From positions 124,001-188,000 of the forward strand of contig NZ_JACAVQ010000004.1 of the NCBI RefSeq assembly GCF_015354615.1: DNA of 64,000 bases. The letters run 5' to 3'. Source of the DNA: Aliidiomarina indica (GTDB lineage: Bacteria > Pseudomonadota > Gammaproteobacteria > Enterobacterales > Alteromonadaceae). Below, in pieces: positions 17,420-28,227 of this stretch; position 1 is the stretch's first letter, and each line of letters opens with the position of its first letter. The position numbers were made by a program, and so were the translations under genes. The notes beneath the pieces were generated by a model, which had not been told where the DNA came from, did not search any database, and worked only from the letters and a program-made list of their open reading frames with translations.

Positions 17420-19060
17420 GTGCGAGCTTTTCGCTTATATAAAATTTTTAGTACGCTGCTTAAGCACGGAGTGGATGATTTAATTCCACGGCGCTGGCTG
17501 CCCTGGTACATCCGATTATGGCGCCGCAGTGCGTTTTGGCTACGCAATAGATACCCGGATAAACCCTTAGCAGAACGCTTGCGCATGGCGTTAGAAGCAC
17601 TCGGTCCGGTGTATGTGAAACTGGGCCAAATGTTATCAACACGGCATGACTTGCTTGAACCCGAGATGATTTTACAGCTGTCGATGTTGCAAGATCGGGT
17701 GGTGCCATTTCCCGGTGAGGAGGCCCAGCGGATGGTTCAGGAATCTTTGGGCATCGCCGACATTTCTGAGCTATTTGAATCCTTCACGGTAACACCCATT
17801 GCCTCCGCGTCGATTGCGCAAGTGCATGCGGCCACCATCCGCCATAAAGAAACGGGAGCGACTCAAGATGTCGTGGTGAAAGTCACGCGTCCGGGCATTG
17901 TGAAAACCATTGATGCGGATCTAGAGTTAATGGAAGCGGTAGCTGGATTAGCCGCACGCTATTTGCCTGATGGCAAACGCTTGAAACCCGTGGAAGTTCT
18001 CCAAGAGTATCGCAAAACCCTATATAACGAGTTGAGCTTGGATCGCGAAGCGGCCAATGCAATTCAGTTGCGCCGTAACTTTACCGATTCGGAACTCCTG
18101 TATATCCCTGAGGTTTTCAGTGAGTATACGCGCCCGAACGTGATGGTGATGGAACGTATCTATGGCATTCCAGTGAACGATGTGGCGCGCATTCGCGAGC
18201 TTGGTATTGATTTGAAAACCTTGGCGGAGCGCGGTGTTGAAGTGTTCTTTACGCAGGTATTCCGTGATTCCTTCTTCCATGCGGATATGCACCCGGGGAA
18301 TATTTTTGTCGACCCAGAATCGGCCAGTAACCCACGATATTTTGCGGTGGATTTTGGCATCGTCGGTACCCTAAACCGGGAAGATAAACGTTATCTTGCG
18401 GAAAACTTTATCGCCTTTTTTAATCGAGATTATCGCAAAGTCGCAGAATTACATGTGGATTCAGGCTGGGTGCCCACAAACACCAATATTGAGGAGTTTG
18501 AGTCGGCTATCCGTACGGTATGTGAACCCATTTTTGAAAAACCATTGGCAGAAATTTCCTTCGCTAACGTGCTTCTGAATTTGTTTAACACCGCACGACG
18601 CTTTGAAATGGAAGTTCAGCCGCAGTTGGTGTTATTGCAAAAAACCCTATTGTATGTGGAAGGTTTGGGCCGCCAACTCTATCCGCAGCTGGATTTGTGG
18701 AAAACGGCAAAGCCCTATTTAGAACGTTGGATGCAAGAGCAAATTGGCTGGCGCGCGCTGGTCAGAAGCTTAAAAGAGCAAGCGCCCTATTGGGCAGAAA
18801 AGCTGCCGGAAATGCCGACTTTGCTATACGATACGTTAAAGCAGGTACGCAATAGCAGTCGCAATGCCCAGCATTATGCAGATGTGTTCTTAGAACACCA
18901 GAAGCGGGCAGCGGTGAGCCGCTGGTGGAGCTTGCTGGCGGCAAGTTTAACTATAACAACCGCGGCGTTCGTAGTCGCGCCAATGACAATGATTTGGCCC
19001 ACAGTAACGGGCGTAGCAGCCGTACTGACGTGGTGGCGAGCGTGGTCGGCCAAACCTTAA
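17420..19060 (+). CDS. ubiB: Ubiquinone biosynthesis kinase-like ATPase UbiB
   Basis: UbiB is an atypical kinase-fold (ABC1/ADCK) ATPase needed to release or process membrane-bound ubiquinone intermediates. The protein has 546 residues, the same length as E. coli. The diagnostic KLGQ motif is at 67-70 and the Ala-rich nucleotide loop is SIAQVHAA. The [10 protein letters not shown] catalytic loop and FGIVG metal motif follow. Two C-terminal membrane helices (about 502-540) anchor it. The GTG start at 17420 has GGAG at 17409. It lies 4 bases after ubiJ. Confidence 0.96.
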   Translation: MRAFRLYKIFSTLLKHGVDDLIPRRWLPWYIRLWRRSAFWLRNRYPDKPLAERLRMALEALGPVYVKLGQMLSTRHDLLEPEMILQLSMLQDRVVPFPGEEAQRMVQESLGIADISELFESFTVTPIASASIAQVHAATIRHKETGATQDVVVKVTRPGIVKTIDADLELMEAVAGLAARYLPDGKRLKPVEVLQEYRKTLYNELSLDREAANAIQLRRNFTDSELLYIPEVFSEYTRPNVMVMERIYGIPVNDVARIRELGIDLKTLAERGVEVFFTQVFRDSFFHADMHPGNIFVDPESASNPRYFAVDFGIVGTLNREDKRYLAENFIAFFNRDYRKVAELHVDSGWVPTNTNIEEFESAIRTVCEPIFEKPLAEISFANVLLNLFNTARRFEMEVQPQLVLLQKTLLYVEGLGRQLYPQLDLWKTAKPYLERWMQEQIGWRALVRSLKEQAPYWAEKLPEMPTLLYDTLKQVRNSSRNAQHYADVFLEHQKRAAVSRWWSLLAASLTITTAAFVVAPMTMIWPTVTGVAAVLTWWRAWSAKP

Positions 19061-19093
19061 ACGAGACGTTGAAAACGTAAAGAGAGAAACAAC

Positions 19094-19342
19094 ATGGGTA
19101 TTAGTATTTGGCAATTATTAATCATTCTGCTCATTGTGGTGTTGGTGTTTGGAAGTAAACGCCTGCGCGGCTTGGGTAGTGATTTAGGTTCTGCGTTTCG
19201 GGGCTTTAAGAAAGAAATGGATTCGGATCAGAAGGCGGATAAGAAAGAAACTGAGCAATTGCAAAAGCCTTCGTCGGATTCTGCCTCACCAGAGGACAGT
19301 AACGAAAAGCAATCTGAGCAGGAGTCGCAGAAGCGCGATTAA
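19094..19342 (+). CDS. tatA: Twin-arginine translocase subunit TatA
   Basis: The 82-residue protein has a short N-terminal membrane helix (residues 4-21), the [22 protein letters not shown] amphipathic helix in its recognised parts (FGSKRL hinge, [10 protein letters not shown]), and a polar acidic tail. TatA oligomerises to form the passage for folded proteins carrying twin-arginine signals. It lies 33 bases after ubiB with an AAAGAGAGAAAC ribosome binding region and is followed by tatB after 3 bases. Confidence 0.96.
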   Translation: MGISIWQLLIILLIVVLVFGSKRLRGLGSDLGSAFRGFKKEMDSDQKADKKETEQLQKPSSDSASPEDSNEKQSEQESQKRD

Positions 19343-19345
19343 TCT

Positions 19346-19744
19346 ATGTTTGATATCGGCTTTTGGGAATTACTGATCATAGCGGTTATCGGGCTTTTAG
19401 TGCTCGGCCCTGAGCGCCTGCCCGGTGCTATCCGCTCATTGCAGCGCAGCATTGCGAAATTCCGAGCCTTTGGTAGTCGAATGGAAGCCGAGATTAATCA
19501 TGAATTGCGCGTGAAGGAACTGCACGATCATTTAAAGCAAATTGAATCGGCGGAAGATATGGAAAACCTCTCCCCCGAGTTAAAGCGTTCGCTAGAGGAG
19601 TTGCAACGGGCGGCTGCGTCAGTGCGGCAACCCTATGCACCAGAGCTTGATTCTGGACAAGAAACTTCCGACCAAGAGAGCAACACGCCAGCCTCCGATC
19701 AGAGCGATAACGCCTCAGATCCCAGCAAGCCAAAGGATTCTTAG
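19346..19744 (+). CDS. tatB: Twin-arginine translocase subunit TatB
   Basis: The 132-residue TatB has an N-terminal membrane helix with Glu8 (MFDIGFWEL), the GPERLPGAIR hinge and a long amphipathic helix, then a polar Ser/Asp/Gln-rich tail. TatB forms the signal-peptide receptor with TatC. The Glu in the membrane helix and the GPERLP turn distinguish it from TatA. tatC starts one base after its stop. Confidence 0.96.
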   Translation: MFDIGFWELLIIAVIGLLVLGPERLPGAIRSLQRSIAKFRAFGSRMEAEINHELRVKELHDHLKQIESAEDMENLSPELKRSLEELQRAAASVRQPYAPELDSGQETSDQESNTPASDQSDNASDPSKPKDS

Positions 19745-19745
19745 G

Positions 19746-20474
19746 ATGCAAGAAGCAGGCTTACTCGATCACTTAGCGGAGTTGCGCAAAACCCTACTGC
19801 GATCAGTAGCCGTTGTGATGTTGATTTTCGTAAGTTTGATCTACTTTGCGCGCGATCTCTACCGCTGGCTGGCGGATCCCCTTATGGCACACTTGCCTGA
19901 GGGAACCAGCATGATTGCCACCGATGTCGGCGCGCCATTCTTTGCCCCATTTAAACTTACCCTCGTGGTTGCGGTGCTAGTCGCCATCCCATTTCTGCTG
20001 CATCAAATCTGGCGTTTTATTGCTCCCGCGCTGTACCAAAAAGAGAAGCGCTTGGTTGCGCCTTTGCTCATTAGTAGCAGCTTACTGTTTTATGCAGGCA
20101 TCGCGTTTGCCTACTATGTGGTGCTGCCACTCGCATTTGCCTTTTTTACCAGCATGGCACCGGAAGGCATCACCATAGCCACCGACATCTCCAGCTATTT
20201 GGATTTCGTGCTTAAAATTTTCTTTGCTTTCGGAATTGCATTCGAAATTCCGGTTGCCATTATGTTGTTATGCTGGAGCGGAACCGTTACACCGCAAACC
20301 CTGAGAGAGAAACGCCCCTATGTGATTGTGGCGGTTTTTGTGGTCGGTATGCTACTCACGCCACCGGACGTAATTTCCCAGACCTTACTTGCAGTTCCGA
20401 TGTGGTTACTGTATGAACTAGGCATAGTGTTGGCTGGCTTTTATACAAATAAAACAAAGGAGGAACAGCCGTGA
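19746..20474 (+). CDS. tatC: Twin-arginine translocase subunit TatC
   Basis: The 242-residue TatC has six membrane helices and the conserved start LLDHLAELRKTLLRS, which contains the signal-binding HL.ELR motif. The ATG at 19746 sits one base after the tatB stop; the longer in-frame extension from 19635 lies within tatB and lacks homology. FAFGIAFEIPV near the fifth helix is the other family mark. Its stop overlaps the GTG start of the next gene by four bases (GTGA), so a non-Tat gene is coupled to tatC here. Confidence 0.96.
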   Translation: MQEAGLLDHLAELRKTLLRSVAVVMLIFVSLIYFARDLYRWLADPLMAHLPEGTSMIATDVGAPFFAPFKLTLVVAVLVAIPFLLHQIWRFIAPALYQKEKRLVAPLLISSSLLFYAGIAFAYYVVLPLAFAFFTSMAPEGITIATDISSYLDFVLKIFFAFGIAFEIPVAIMLLCWSGTVTPQTLREKRPYVIVAVFVVGMLLTPPDVISQTLLAVPMWLLYELGIVLAGFYTNKTKEEQP

Positions 20475-21124
20475 GGTTTGCCGCAAAATTAGTAATTGCA
20501 AGTGCATTGGTGATGACGAGTTCGCCCTTAAGTGCTGACGAATCAGTGAGTGCCCAATTGAAGGCCTGTGCGCAGATTCAAAGCGCCCTACAACGCCTCG
20601 ATTGTTTTGATGAGCTTGCTGCGGGTATTGAAGCAACGTCGGCGCGAGAGCGCGGCCGCGGCGCAGCGCAGGGCCGTGGTGCCGATGCGCGCACACGGGG
20701 ACAGGCTCGTGCTGAGGAAGCACGTGAACAAATGGATCCGGAAGAACGCGTAGAATGGGCCCAGCGGCAAAGTGAAGAGCGCGCTCGCGAAGCAGAAGCG
20801 CGTGCCCGCGCAGCAGAACAGCGTGCTGAGCAAGCCGAAGCGCGCGCTCGTGAAGCTGAACAGCGTCGGCAAGAACAGGCGGAACAGTCGGGTAAACCGA
20901 TCGAAGGCCGTGAGTATGTGAATATTGTGGAAGCGTGGCAGAATCCACGCGGCGTCTGGCTGTTCCGTTTAGACAATGGACAGGTTTGGCGTCAGCAAGG
21001 TACGGAGACTTTCCATTACAGTGCCAGCACTCAGTATTACATTGAAGAAGGACGTTTATTAAATAGCTACTTCTTGGGTACTGATGGCCAGAATCGGCGG
21101 ATTCGTGTGCGGTTAGATCGGTAG
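20471..21124 (+). CDS. Unknown exported protein with Ala/Arg/Glu-rich coiled coil, in the tat operon
   Basis: The 217-residue product starts at a GTG overlapping the tatC stop by 4 bases (GTGA at 20471-20474), with an AAAGGAGGAACAG ribosome binding site. It has a Sec-type signal peptide (1-22, ending in PLSA) and a short LKACAQIQSALQRLDCFDELA stretch with Cys33 and Cys45, a pattern (C..I....RL.C.D.L) seen in several exported proteins. An uninterrupted charged helix from about 92 to 140 is built of RAREAE-like heptads. A C-terminal beta-rich domain (148-217; VWLFRLDNGQVWRQ) follows. I do not recognise a named family. Position suggests, but does not show, a link to Tat transport or the envelope. 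Confidence 0.75.
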   Translation: MRFAAKLVIASALVMTSSPLSADESVSAQLKACAQIQSALQRLDCFDELAAGIEATSARERGRGAAQGRGADARTRGQARAEEAREQMDPEERVEWAQRQSEERAREAEARARAAEQRAEQAEARAREAEQRRQEQAEQSGKPIEGREYVNIVEAWQNPRGVWLFRLDNGQVWRQQGTETFHYSASTQYYIEEGRLLNSYFLGTDGQNRRIRVRLDR

Positions 21125-21134
21125 GCATGCCGTC

Positions 21135-21947
21135 ATGCTTGTCGATTGTGGCGTAAACCTTACGGCCCCCGCGTTTCGTGATCGAATCGCGGAAACCATG
21201 CAAAACGCACAGCAGCATGGCGTTACCCGTATGGTGTTGATCGGGACCTCGCTAGAAACTAGCGCCGATGCAGCTCAGTTAGCCGTGCAGTGGCCCCACT
21301 GCGTGGCAACGGTCGGTGTCCATCCTCATGATGCAGCGCAGGTTCCGACCGATTATATAGAACGTCTCCGTGATTTGGCCAAGCAACCGGGTGTGCGCGC
21401 TATGGGTGAGTGTGGGTTGGACTATAATCGCAACTATTCACCACCGGCGGTTCAGCGTCGGGTGTTTGCAGAGCAACTGGAACTCGCTGTCGAGTTGCAG
21501 CTTCCAGTTTACCTGCATGAGCGTGACGCCCTTGCCGATCAGTTAAGTATTCTAGATGACTATATTGGAGAACTGCCGGGCGCGTTCACCCATTGCTTTA
21601 CGGGCGACCAAGCCAGTCTCGAGGCCTATTTAGCCCGCGATTGCTATATCGGTATCACCGGTTGGGTTTGTGATGAACGTCGTGGCTTGGATTTGCAACA
21701 GGCATTGCTGCATATCCCCGATGACCGTTTGTTACTGGAAACTGACGCCCCTTATCTATTACCTCGCACCATCAGGCCAAAACCAAAATCACGGACCAAT
21801 ACGCCCGCGTATTTACCCTACGTTGTGCAAGAAGTGGCGCGGCTGAGACAACAATTTGAGAACGATATTGCAGTAATCAGTAGCCGCAACGCAGTAACTT
21901 TATTTGGCGATTGGCCGGCTTCGACTGCGGAGATACGTCATGGCTAA
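21135..21947 (+). CDS. tatD: TatD family metal-dependent hydrolase/3'-exonuclease
   Basis: The 270-residue TIM-barrel metallohydrolase carries the TatD motifs: VDCGVNLT at the start, VGVHPHDA, GECGLDYNR, HERDA, THCFTG and LLETDAPYL. TatD is a magnesium-dependent 3'-5' exonuclease active in DNA repair; it is not needed for Tat export despite its place. The E. coli order tatABCD is kept except for the inserted coiled-coil gene. The stop overlaps the next gene's ATG by 8 bases (ATGGCTAA at 21940-21947). Confidence 0.93.
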   Translation: MLVDCGVNLTAPAFRDRIAETMQNAQQHGVTRMVLIGTSLETSADAAQLAVQWPHCVATVGVHPHDAAQVPTDYIERLRDLAKQPGVRAMGECGLDYNRNYSPPAVQRRVFAEQLELAVELQLPVYLHERDALADQLSILDDYIGELPGAFTHCFTGDQASLEAYLARDCYIGITGWVCDERRGLDLQQALLHIPDDRLLLETDAPYLLPRTIRPKPKSRTNTPAYLPYVVQEVARLRQQFENDIAVISSRNAVTLFGDWPASTAEIRHG

Positions 21948-23778
21948 ATGGGCTGCTGCACATCGATGGAAAGGACTCTGGCCACTGATTATCGTGCTAT
22001 GTGCATGTCTTTCTATGAGCACCGCAGCTGCTGAAGAGCGCATAGTTCCATCCGTTTCGTATGTAAAAGATAGCAATGCTGAATATATCTTTGAGCAGGT
22101 CATGGCACTGCCAGAACAAGCCTGGACCTCACTCGGTACTGACTCTATTTCGTTTGGTTATGACACCAGTCCTTTTTGGTTTCGCATTGATATTCCGGCG
22201 GGCACGGGCGACCGCTTGTTGCAAATTGAGTATCCGCTTATCGATGACGTGCGACTCTATTATGTAACGCCTGAGCAAGCGCCTGTGCATTATGCAATGG
22301 GCGACCGGCTCCCCTTTCCCGAGCGCCCTATTTTAGCCAATTCCTTTGTGACCAAAATACCGTTTGATCATGCCCACACCGCGTTCCTTCGAGTGGAAAC
22401 AACTAGCTCGGTTCGCGTGCCATTGTATATCTGGCAAGATAGCAGTTTTTACGCCAGTCAGGGACCGCTGAGTGTGGCGGTGGGATTGTATTTTGGCGTA
22501 TTGATTTGCATGGTGGTGTACAACCTTTTCGGCTATGTAGTTACACGCGAGACCAGTTTTTTTAGTTACTCTGTTTATGTGGTTTTTACCGGTTTGCTGA
22601 TGTCAGCGCTCAGTGGTGTCGGCTTTCGCTATTTGTGGCCCGAGTTTATTTGGTTGCAGGAGCGCGCCATCGTGCTCTTTGGGGGCTTTGCCTTCGTCTT
22701 TGCAACGCTATTTATTACGCAATTGCTCAACTTGCGAAAGAATGGGCCTAATTGGCACCGCGGGCTAGTGATTTTAGGCATTGTCGCGGGCATTATCGCC
22801 GTAGCCAGCATGCTGTTACCCTATTCTTTGACAATTCGTATGCTGCTCGCATTTGCAGTTATTGCATGCAGTTATGTGATGGTTCTTGGCGCGGCGATGT
22901 GGTTGCGCGGCATGATGTATGCGCAAATATTTATGTTGGCATGGTTTACCTTTTTGGTTTCCATCATTTTCAATGCGCTAGGTTATCTGGGAATTCTCGA
23001 CGGCCAGTTTATTCAACGATATGCCATTATGATCGGCTCCGGTATCGAGGTCTTGCTGCTGTCGTGGGTAGTCACGTTAATGTACTCGGAAGAGCGAACA
23101 CAAAAACTTGAAGCCCAAGATAGTGCATTGAGACATGCGCTTGAGGCGCAAGCAGCTCAGCGTGAATTGAATGAGGCTTTAGAGGCCCGTGTGGCAGAGC
23201 GCACTGCAGAGTTGGAACAAGTCACCGCTCGCTTAAAACTTGCCAATATTGAGCTTGAGCGTAAGAGTCATGAAGACGGACTCACGCGCCTATTTAATCG
23301 GCGCTATTTTGATGAACGGCTGTTGCAAGAATTCAGTGAATCTGAGCAGCGCGGGCAGCCATTATCGGTAATTATGGTTGATATCGATAACTTTAAGGCC
23401 CTAAACGATACCTATGGACACATGATCGGTGATGATGTGCTCGTGGCATTTGCCAAACGATTGCAAGAAACCGCGAGTCGCGTCCACGATTTTGTGTGTC
23501 GTTACGGGGGCGAGGAGTTTGTTGTGGTATTGCCCGGAACGGATGCAGATGCCGCGCATAAAGTGGCCGAGCGTTTACGTACGGCTATTCGCTCAGAGCC
23601 GTTTCAAAGTGCAGCAGGCCCGCTAAAAGTTACCGCCAGCTTTGGTGTTGCAACCCATACAGCGACTTCGCCTAAGGCAAGCGGTCAGGATTTATTAGAT
23701 GCGGCTGATAAGGCGTTGTATCGCGCGAAATCACAAGGACGCGACCAAGTGGTTCAGATGCTTGCCTCCGATGAGTAG
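21940..23778 (+). CDS. Diguanylate cyclase with 7TMR-DISM sensor
   Basis: The 612-residue protein starts at the ATG at 21940 that overlaps tatD by 8 bases. A signal/N-terminal helix leads into a periplasmic 7TMR-DISMED2-type beta domain (about 40-170; SFGYDTSPFWFRIDI). Seven membrane helices (about 180-385), a coiled coil (395-445) and a GGDEF domain follow. The active-site loop is GGEEF starting at residue 523, and an inhibitory-site RVHD lies five residues before it. It should make cyclic di-GMP in response to an extracellular cue and be subject to product inhibition. The ligand is unknown. Confidence 0.92.
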   Translation: MAKWAAAHRWKGLWPLIIVLCACLSMSTAAAEERIVPSVSYVKDSNAEYIFEQVMALPEQAWTSLGTDSISFGYDTSPFWFRIDIPAGTGDRLLQIEYPLIDDVRLYYVTPEQAPVHYAMGDRLPFPERPILANSFVTKIPFDHAHTAFLRVETTSSVRVPLYIWQDSSFYASQGPLSVAVGLYFGVLICMVVYNLFGYVVTRETSFFSYSVYVVFTGLLMSALSGVGFRYLWPEFIWLQERAIVLFGGFAFVFATLFITQLLNLRKNGPNWHRGLVILGIVAGIIAVASMLLPYSLTIRMLLAFAVIACSYVMVLGAAMWLRGMMYAQIFMLAWFTFLVSIIFNALGYLGILDGQFIQRYAIMIGSGIEVLLLSWVVTLMYSEERTQKLEAQDSALRHALEAQAAQRELNEALEARVAERTAELEQVTARLKLANIELERKSHEDGLTRLFNRRYFDERLLQEFSESEQRGQPLSVIMVDIDNFKALNDTYGHMIGDDVLVAFAKRLQETASRVHDFVCRYGGEEFVVVLPGTDADAAHKVAERLRTAIRSEPFQSAAGPLKVTASFGVATHTATSPKASGQDLLDAADKALYRAKSQGRDQVVQMLASDE

Positions 23779-23854
23779 CAATTATCCTCGGCGGATTCGT
23801 CTTTTTTTACCATTTTCCAGTACAATACACAGCAACATGCACGAAATAGGATAA

Positions 23855-24868
<1,014 letters not shown>

Positions 24869-24873
24869 CCCGA

Positions 24874-26361
24874 TTACACTTCGTTCAAGGTTAAGCCCCC
24901 GAAGCGCTGTTGCCACAGCGCTTCTTTTTCATACAGGCTCCGTAAATAGGGATTGGCTTGTAAGTAACCCTTCGGAAAATTCAAAACAAAGTGATCGTCG
25001 TTCACCGTGAGGATGCCATTGGCTATCATATCGTCGCGGCGGCGCTGGCAGCCTAATACAGCCAGTCGTAGCACCCGACTGAGTCGCGCTAAAGGTAAGT
25101 AATCGGGTAGTGATTCAGGCTCTGCATCATCGTCGATTATACCGGCCACACCGCCAAGTAACTCCAACAAGAACTCGCGTTCACGTACGGAGAATCCAGG
25201 CAAGTTGGTATTGGCAAGCATATAGCGGCCGTGGCTGCTCGCGTGCTTGTAGTTTAGGGTAAGGCCGATTTCATGCAGATAACTGACCGCCCGTGCTAAC
25301 CGTTCGGCACTTTCTCCTTGAATATCCATCCATGACTCTGGGCAGGCCTCTAAATATTGATCAGCGAGCTTTTCAACGCGAGCAATTTGGTCTGCATCCA
25401 GATGATAACTTTCGGTCAGGCTTTCGAGCGTGCGTAATTGCACATCGTTGTGTTGGAGTTCTTCGAGCATGCCGTAAATTAAGCCCTCACGAAGTGCACC
25501 TTCCGTTGCTTCAATGGTTTTCATACCAAGACTTCGAAACGCACCGATGAGGATGCATAAACCGGTGATAAACACCGGCCGCCGAACAGGGCGCAAGCCA
25601 TGAACATCAAGGGCCTCAATACTGCCGAAATTAATGCATTCTTGCAGGAGTTGTTCTAACCAGGTAAGGGTAAAACGCAGTGGTAGCCCACGGGCAATGG
25701 CAATCTCCTCGAGGGACTTAAAGGTGCCGGATGCGCCGAGCGCAGATTCCCAGCCATGCTGCTGATAAGCGCCTACGTGCGGTTGAATCAGTTTTTGAAC
25801 CTTGGCAATGGCTGCATCAGTATTGCTGCGGGTAATGTCGCCGTCGTGAAAAAACTCATTAATAAGCGTGACACAGCCCATATCAAGACTTTGCAAATAA
25901 CGTGACTCAAAGCCCTCACCCACGATGATTTCAGTGCTGGCACCCCCAATATCAATCACTAACATGGCGCCTTGTACTGAGGTCGTGTGGGCAATCCCCT
26001 GAAAGATAGTCGCGGCTTCTTCATCGCCACTGATGATACGGAGCGGATGCCCGAGGGTATCGCGAACTTGCTGTAAGAAAGGGTCGGAGTCTTTAAGTTT
26101 TCGCAGGGTTGCCGTACCCACGGCGGTAATGTTTTCCGGGGCAATATCGCGCACCCGGTCGGCAAAAATAGCTAAGCAATCGAGCGCGCGCGTGCGCGCT
26201 TCCTCATCGAGGTCACCTTGCGCTGTAAGGCCTCCAGCAAGACGCACTTTACGGCGAATTTTAGAGACCACTTGCAGGGAACCGGCAACCACACGCACTA
26301 CGAGCATGTGGAAACTATTGGAGCCCAAGTCGATGGCGGCATAATATTGTTTTGATCGCAT
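24874..26361 (-). CDS. gppA: Guanosine pentaphosphatase/exopolyphosphatase
   Basis: GppA converts pppGpp to ppGpp and can cleave polyphosphate. The 495-residue protein opens with YYAAIDLGSNSFHMLVVR, the GppA form of the Ppx/GppA actin-like ATPase start, and contains DIGGASTEI and the SMGCVT-like DMGCVT turn. It belongs to the conserved gppA-rhlB-trxA-rho neighbourhood, which favours GppA over Ppx. The C-terminal HD-like helical domain (about 310-480) is complete. rhlB lies upstream on the same strand, 25 bases away, so they are likely co-transcribed. Confidence 0.9.
   Translation of the reverse strand: MRSKQYYAAIDLGSNSFHMLVVRVVAGSLQVVSKIRRKVRLAGGLTAQGDLDEEARTRALDCLAIFADRVRDIAPENITAVGTATLRKLKDSDPFLQQVRDTLGHPLRIISGDEEAATIFQGIAHTTSVQGAMLVIDIGGASTEIIVGEGFESRYLQSLDMGCVTLINEFFHDGDITRSNTDAAIAKVQKLIQPHVGAYQQHGWESALGASGTFKSLEEIAIARGLPLRFTLTWLEQLLQECINFGSIEALDVHGLRPVRRPVFITGLCILIGAFRSLGMKTIEATEGALREGLIYGMLEELQHNDVQLRTLESLTESYHLDADQIARVEKLADQYLEACPESWMDIQGESAERLARAVSYLHEIGLTLNYKHASSHGRYMLANTNLPGFSVREREFLLELLGGVAGIIDDDAEPESLPDYLPLARLSRVLRLAVLGCQRRRDDMIANGILTVNDDHFVLNFPKGYLQANPYLRSLYEKEALWQQRFGGLTLNEV
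24901..24929 (+). terminator. Intrinsic terminator of hemB, embedded in gppA coding sequence
   Basis: GAAGCGCTGT (24901-24910) and ACAGCGCTTC (24915-24924) form a perfect 10-pair stem with loop TGCC, followed by TTTTT. It begins 33 bases after the hemB stop and lies entirely within the last codons of the convergent gppA gene. Confidence 0.85.
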
Positions 26362-26386
26362 CGTATGGGCTCCGTTCTATCGTCGT

Positions 26387-27655
26387 TTAACCGTGCTTAC
26401 GTTGGCGCGGTCCGGAGTGGCGGCGGCTATGTTCGCGACCACTTTGCAGGCGACGTTTTTGGGGAATGTGCGGCTTCTTGAGATCAGTTAACAGGGCATC
26501 GCTGTCATATTTGGTGACGGCAATTTCATGTTGAATGTAATTCTCAATGGCTGGCAAATTGTAGACATACTCTTCACAGGCAAAACTAATCGCTTTACCG
26601 CTAGCGCCGGCACGACCAGTGCGGCCGATACGGTGCACGTAATCTTCACAGTCGTCAGGTAAATCGTAGTTGAAGACGTGACTTACCGCAGGAATATGTA
26701 AACCGCGGGCGGCAACATCGGTGGCCACAAGAATGTCGATCTTTCCTTCGGTAAAATCTTCCAGAATACGGAGACGTTTGCGTTGCGGTACGTCACCGGT
26801 GAGAAGACCAACGCGATGCTTGTCAGCAAGTAACCAGTGGTAAACGTAACTGCACCCATGCTTGGTATTACTGAAAACAATTGCTTTATCCGGCCAATCT
26901 TCTTCAAGTAATGTAAGCAATAACTTAATTTTGTCTGGCTTTGAAGGATAGAACAGCTCTTCTTCGATTCGGGCGCCTGTCATTTGCTCAGGCTCGATCT
27001 CAACACTGGTTGGATCGTTCATTTGTTCGTAAGCAAGCTCTTTCACGCGGTGTGAAAGGGTGGCTGAAAATAATAAATTGAGACGCTCCGGCGCCGGTGG
27101 CATTTTTTTCAACATGTAACGGACATCATCGATAAAGCCTAGATCGTACATACGATCGGCTTCGTCGAGCACAACCACATCGATATTATCGAGTTTATAG
27201 GCGCCCTGTTTGAAGTAATCAATTAAGCGCCCACAGGTGCCGATTAACACGTCAACGCCTTCTTGCAGCTCGGCGCGTTGGGCATCGTAGCCCTCACCGC
27301 CGTAAACCACCGCCATTTTCAGGCCGCAGCTTTTTGCAATAGCTTCACCGTCGTTAGCGATCTGAACGGCAAGTTCTCGCGTAGGAGCCATAACAAGGGC
27401 ACGTGGTTGCGTTTCGTCCGGATTTCTCTTGGGATTCGTCATCAAGTGGTTGAATAATGCCACAAGAAAAGCGATAGTTTTTCCGGTGCCGGTCTGTGCT
27501 TGACCAGCCACATCTTTGCCCTGCAACGCAAGTGGCAAGCTCATTGCTTGTATTGGCGTACAGAACTCATAGCCGATTTGATTTAAAGCATCCAGAACTT
27601 TAGGATGCAAACCCAAGGCGGCAAATTGGGTTTCAGTAAGGTGTTTTTTGCTCAT
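26387..27655 (-). CDS. rhlB: ATP-dependent RNA helicase RhlB
   Basis: RhlB is the DEAD-box helicase of the RNA degradosome, unwinding structured RNA for PNPase. The ATG at 27655 gives 422 residues (421 in E. coli); the longer frame to 27757 runs through the divergent trxA promoter and start. Visible motifs are the Q motif ([12 protein letters not shown]), Walker A AQTGTGKT at 53-60, PTRELA, DEAD at 164-167, SAT and [10 protein letters not shown]. The tail is basic ([14 protein letters not shown]), typical for RNA binding. It diverges from trxA. Confidence 0.95.
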   Translation of the reverse strand: MSKKHLTETQFAALGLHPKVLDALNQIGYEFCTPIQAMSLPLALQGKDVAGQAQTGTGKTIAFLVALFNHLMTNPKRNPDETQPRALVMAPTRELAVQIANDGEAIAKSCGLKMAVVYGGEGYDAQRAELQEGVDVLIGTCGRLIDYFKQGAYKLDNIDVVVLDEADRMYDLGFIDDVRYMLKKMPPAPERLNLLFSATLSHRVKELAYEQMNDPTSVEIEPEQMTGARIEEELFYPSKPDKIKLLLTLLEEDWPDKAIVFSNTKHGCSYVYHWLLADKHRVGLLTGDVPQRKRLRILEDFTEGKIDILVATDVAARGLHIPAVSHVFNYDLPDDCEDYVHRIGRTGRAGASGKAISFACEEYVYNLPAIENYIQHEIAVTKYDSDALLTDLKKPHIPQKRRLQSGREHSRRHSGPRQRKHG

Positions 27656-27699
27656 AGGTGCAGAGTTTAACAGGTTTAGACTTGCATTAGAAAACAGAA

Positions 27700-27705
27700 T
27701 ATAAT
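27700..27705 (+). promoter_or_regulatory. Candidate -10 element of trxA
   Basis: A perfect TATAAT lies 51 bases upstream of the trxA start in the rhlB-trxA divergent region. I could not assign a convincing -35 box at 16-18 bases; a TTTAGA at 27675 is 19 bases away. Confidence 0.35.
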
Positions 27706-27755
27706 GCGCTGCTACAAAAAAGTTAGCAATGCATGCAACCGATTGGAGATGCAAC

Positions 27756-28082
27756 ATGAGTGATAATATTGTTCAGCTAAGTGACGATAGCTTCGAAGCC
27801 GACGTGATTAACGCTGATCAACCGGTTCTCGTAGATTTTTGGGCCGAGTGGTGTGGTCCGTGCAAGATGATTGCGCCGATCCTCGATGAAGTTGCCGATG
27901 AATTCGCAGGCAAACTGAAAGTGGGTAAGCTGAACGTTGACCACAACAATCAGACGCCTCCGAAGTATGGTATTCGTGGTATTCCAACTTTATTGCTGTT
28001 TAAGAATGGTGAAGTGATTGGAACCAAAGTAGGCGCGATGTCAAAAACGCAATTGGCAGAGTTCCTCAACGAACACGTCTAA
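27756..28082 (+). CDS. trxA: Thioredoxin 1
   Basis: The 108-residue thioredoxin has the redox site WCGPCK (Cys33 and Cys36), preceded by VLVDFWAE, and the cis-proline region [14 protein letters not shown]. It reduces cytoplasmic disulfides (ribonucleotide reductase, PAPS reductase, methionine sulfoxide reductases). The ATG at 27756 follows a GGAG site (27744); an upstream frame start at 27729 adds nine unrelated residues. It lies between rhlB and rho, as in E. coli. Confidence 0.97.
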   Translation: MSDNIVQLSDDSFEADVINADQPVLVDFWAEWCGPCKMIAPILDEVADEFAGKLKVGKLNVDHNNQTPPKYGIRGIPTLLLFKNGEVIGTKVGAMSKTQLAEFLNEHV

Positions 28083-28139
28083 AGTTCCAGAAGGTCAAGG
28101 AAACATCCCATGGGTGGCTCCATTTGGACCTGAAATTTG

Positions 28140-28173
28140 AACGCCCTTTGTGCAAACAGGCATAAGGGCGTTT
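28140..28173 (+). terminator. Terminator-like hairpin after trxA
   Basis: AACGCCCTT (28140-28148) is perfectly complementary to AAGGGCGTT (28164-28172) across a 15-base loop. Only TTTAAAAA follows, so a U-tract is weak. It may be a trxA terminator or a processing/stability hairpin. Confidence 0.4.
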
Positions 28174-28227
28174 AAAAACTGGACGATTTAAATTTTTGGT
28201 GTTACTTTTACCTCGGCAGCACTTCTG

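Noticed and set aside
20418-21218. Long open frames on the minus strand opposite the coiled-coil gene (20471-21124)
   Set aside because: They are shadows of the GC-rich, repetitive heptad-coding DNA. They are rich in Ala, Arg, Cys and His without domains, and the + strand gene has a signal peptide and coupling to tatC.
23798-23826. Promoter for hemB at TACAAT (23821-23826)
   Set aside because: The -10 is plausible but no -35 resembles consensus at any normal spacing.
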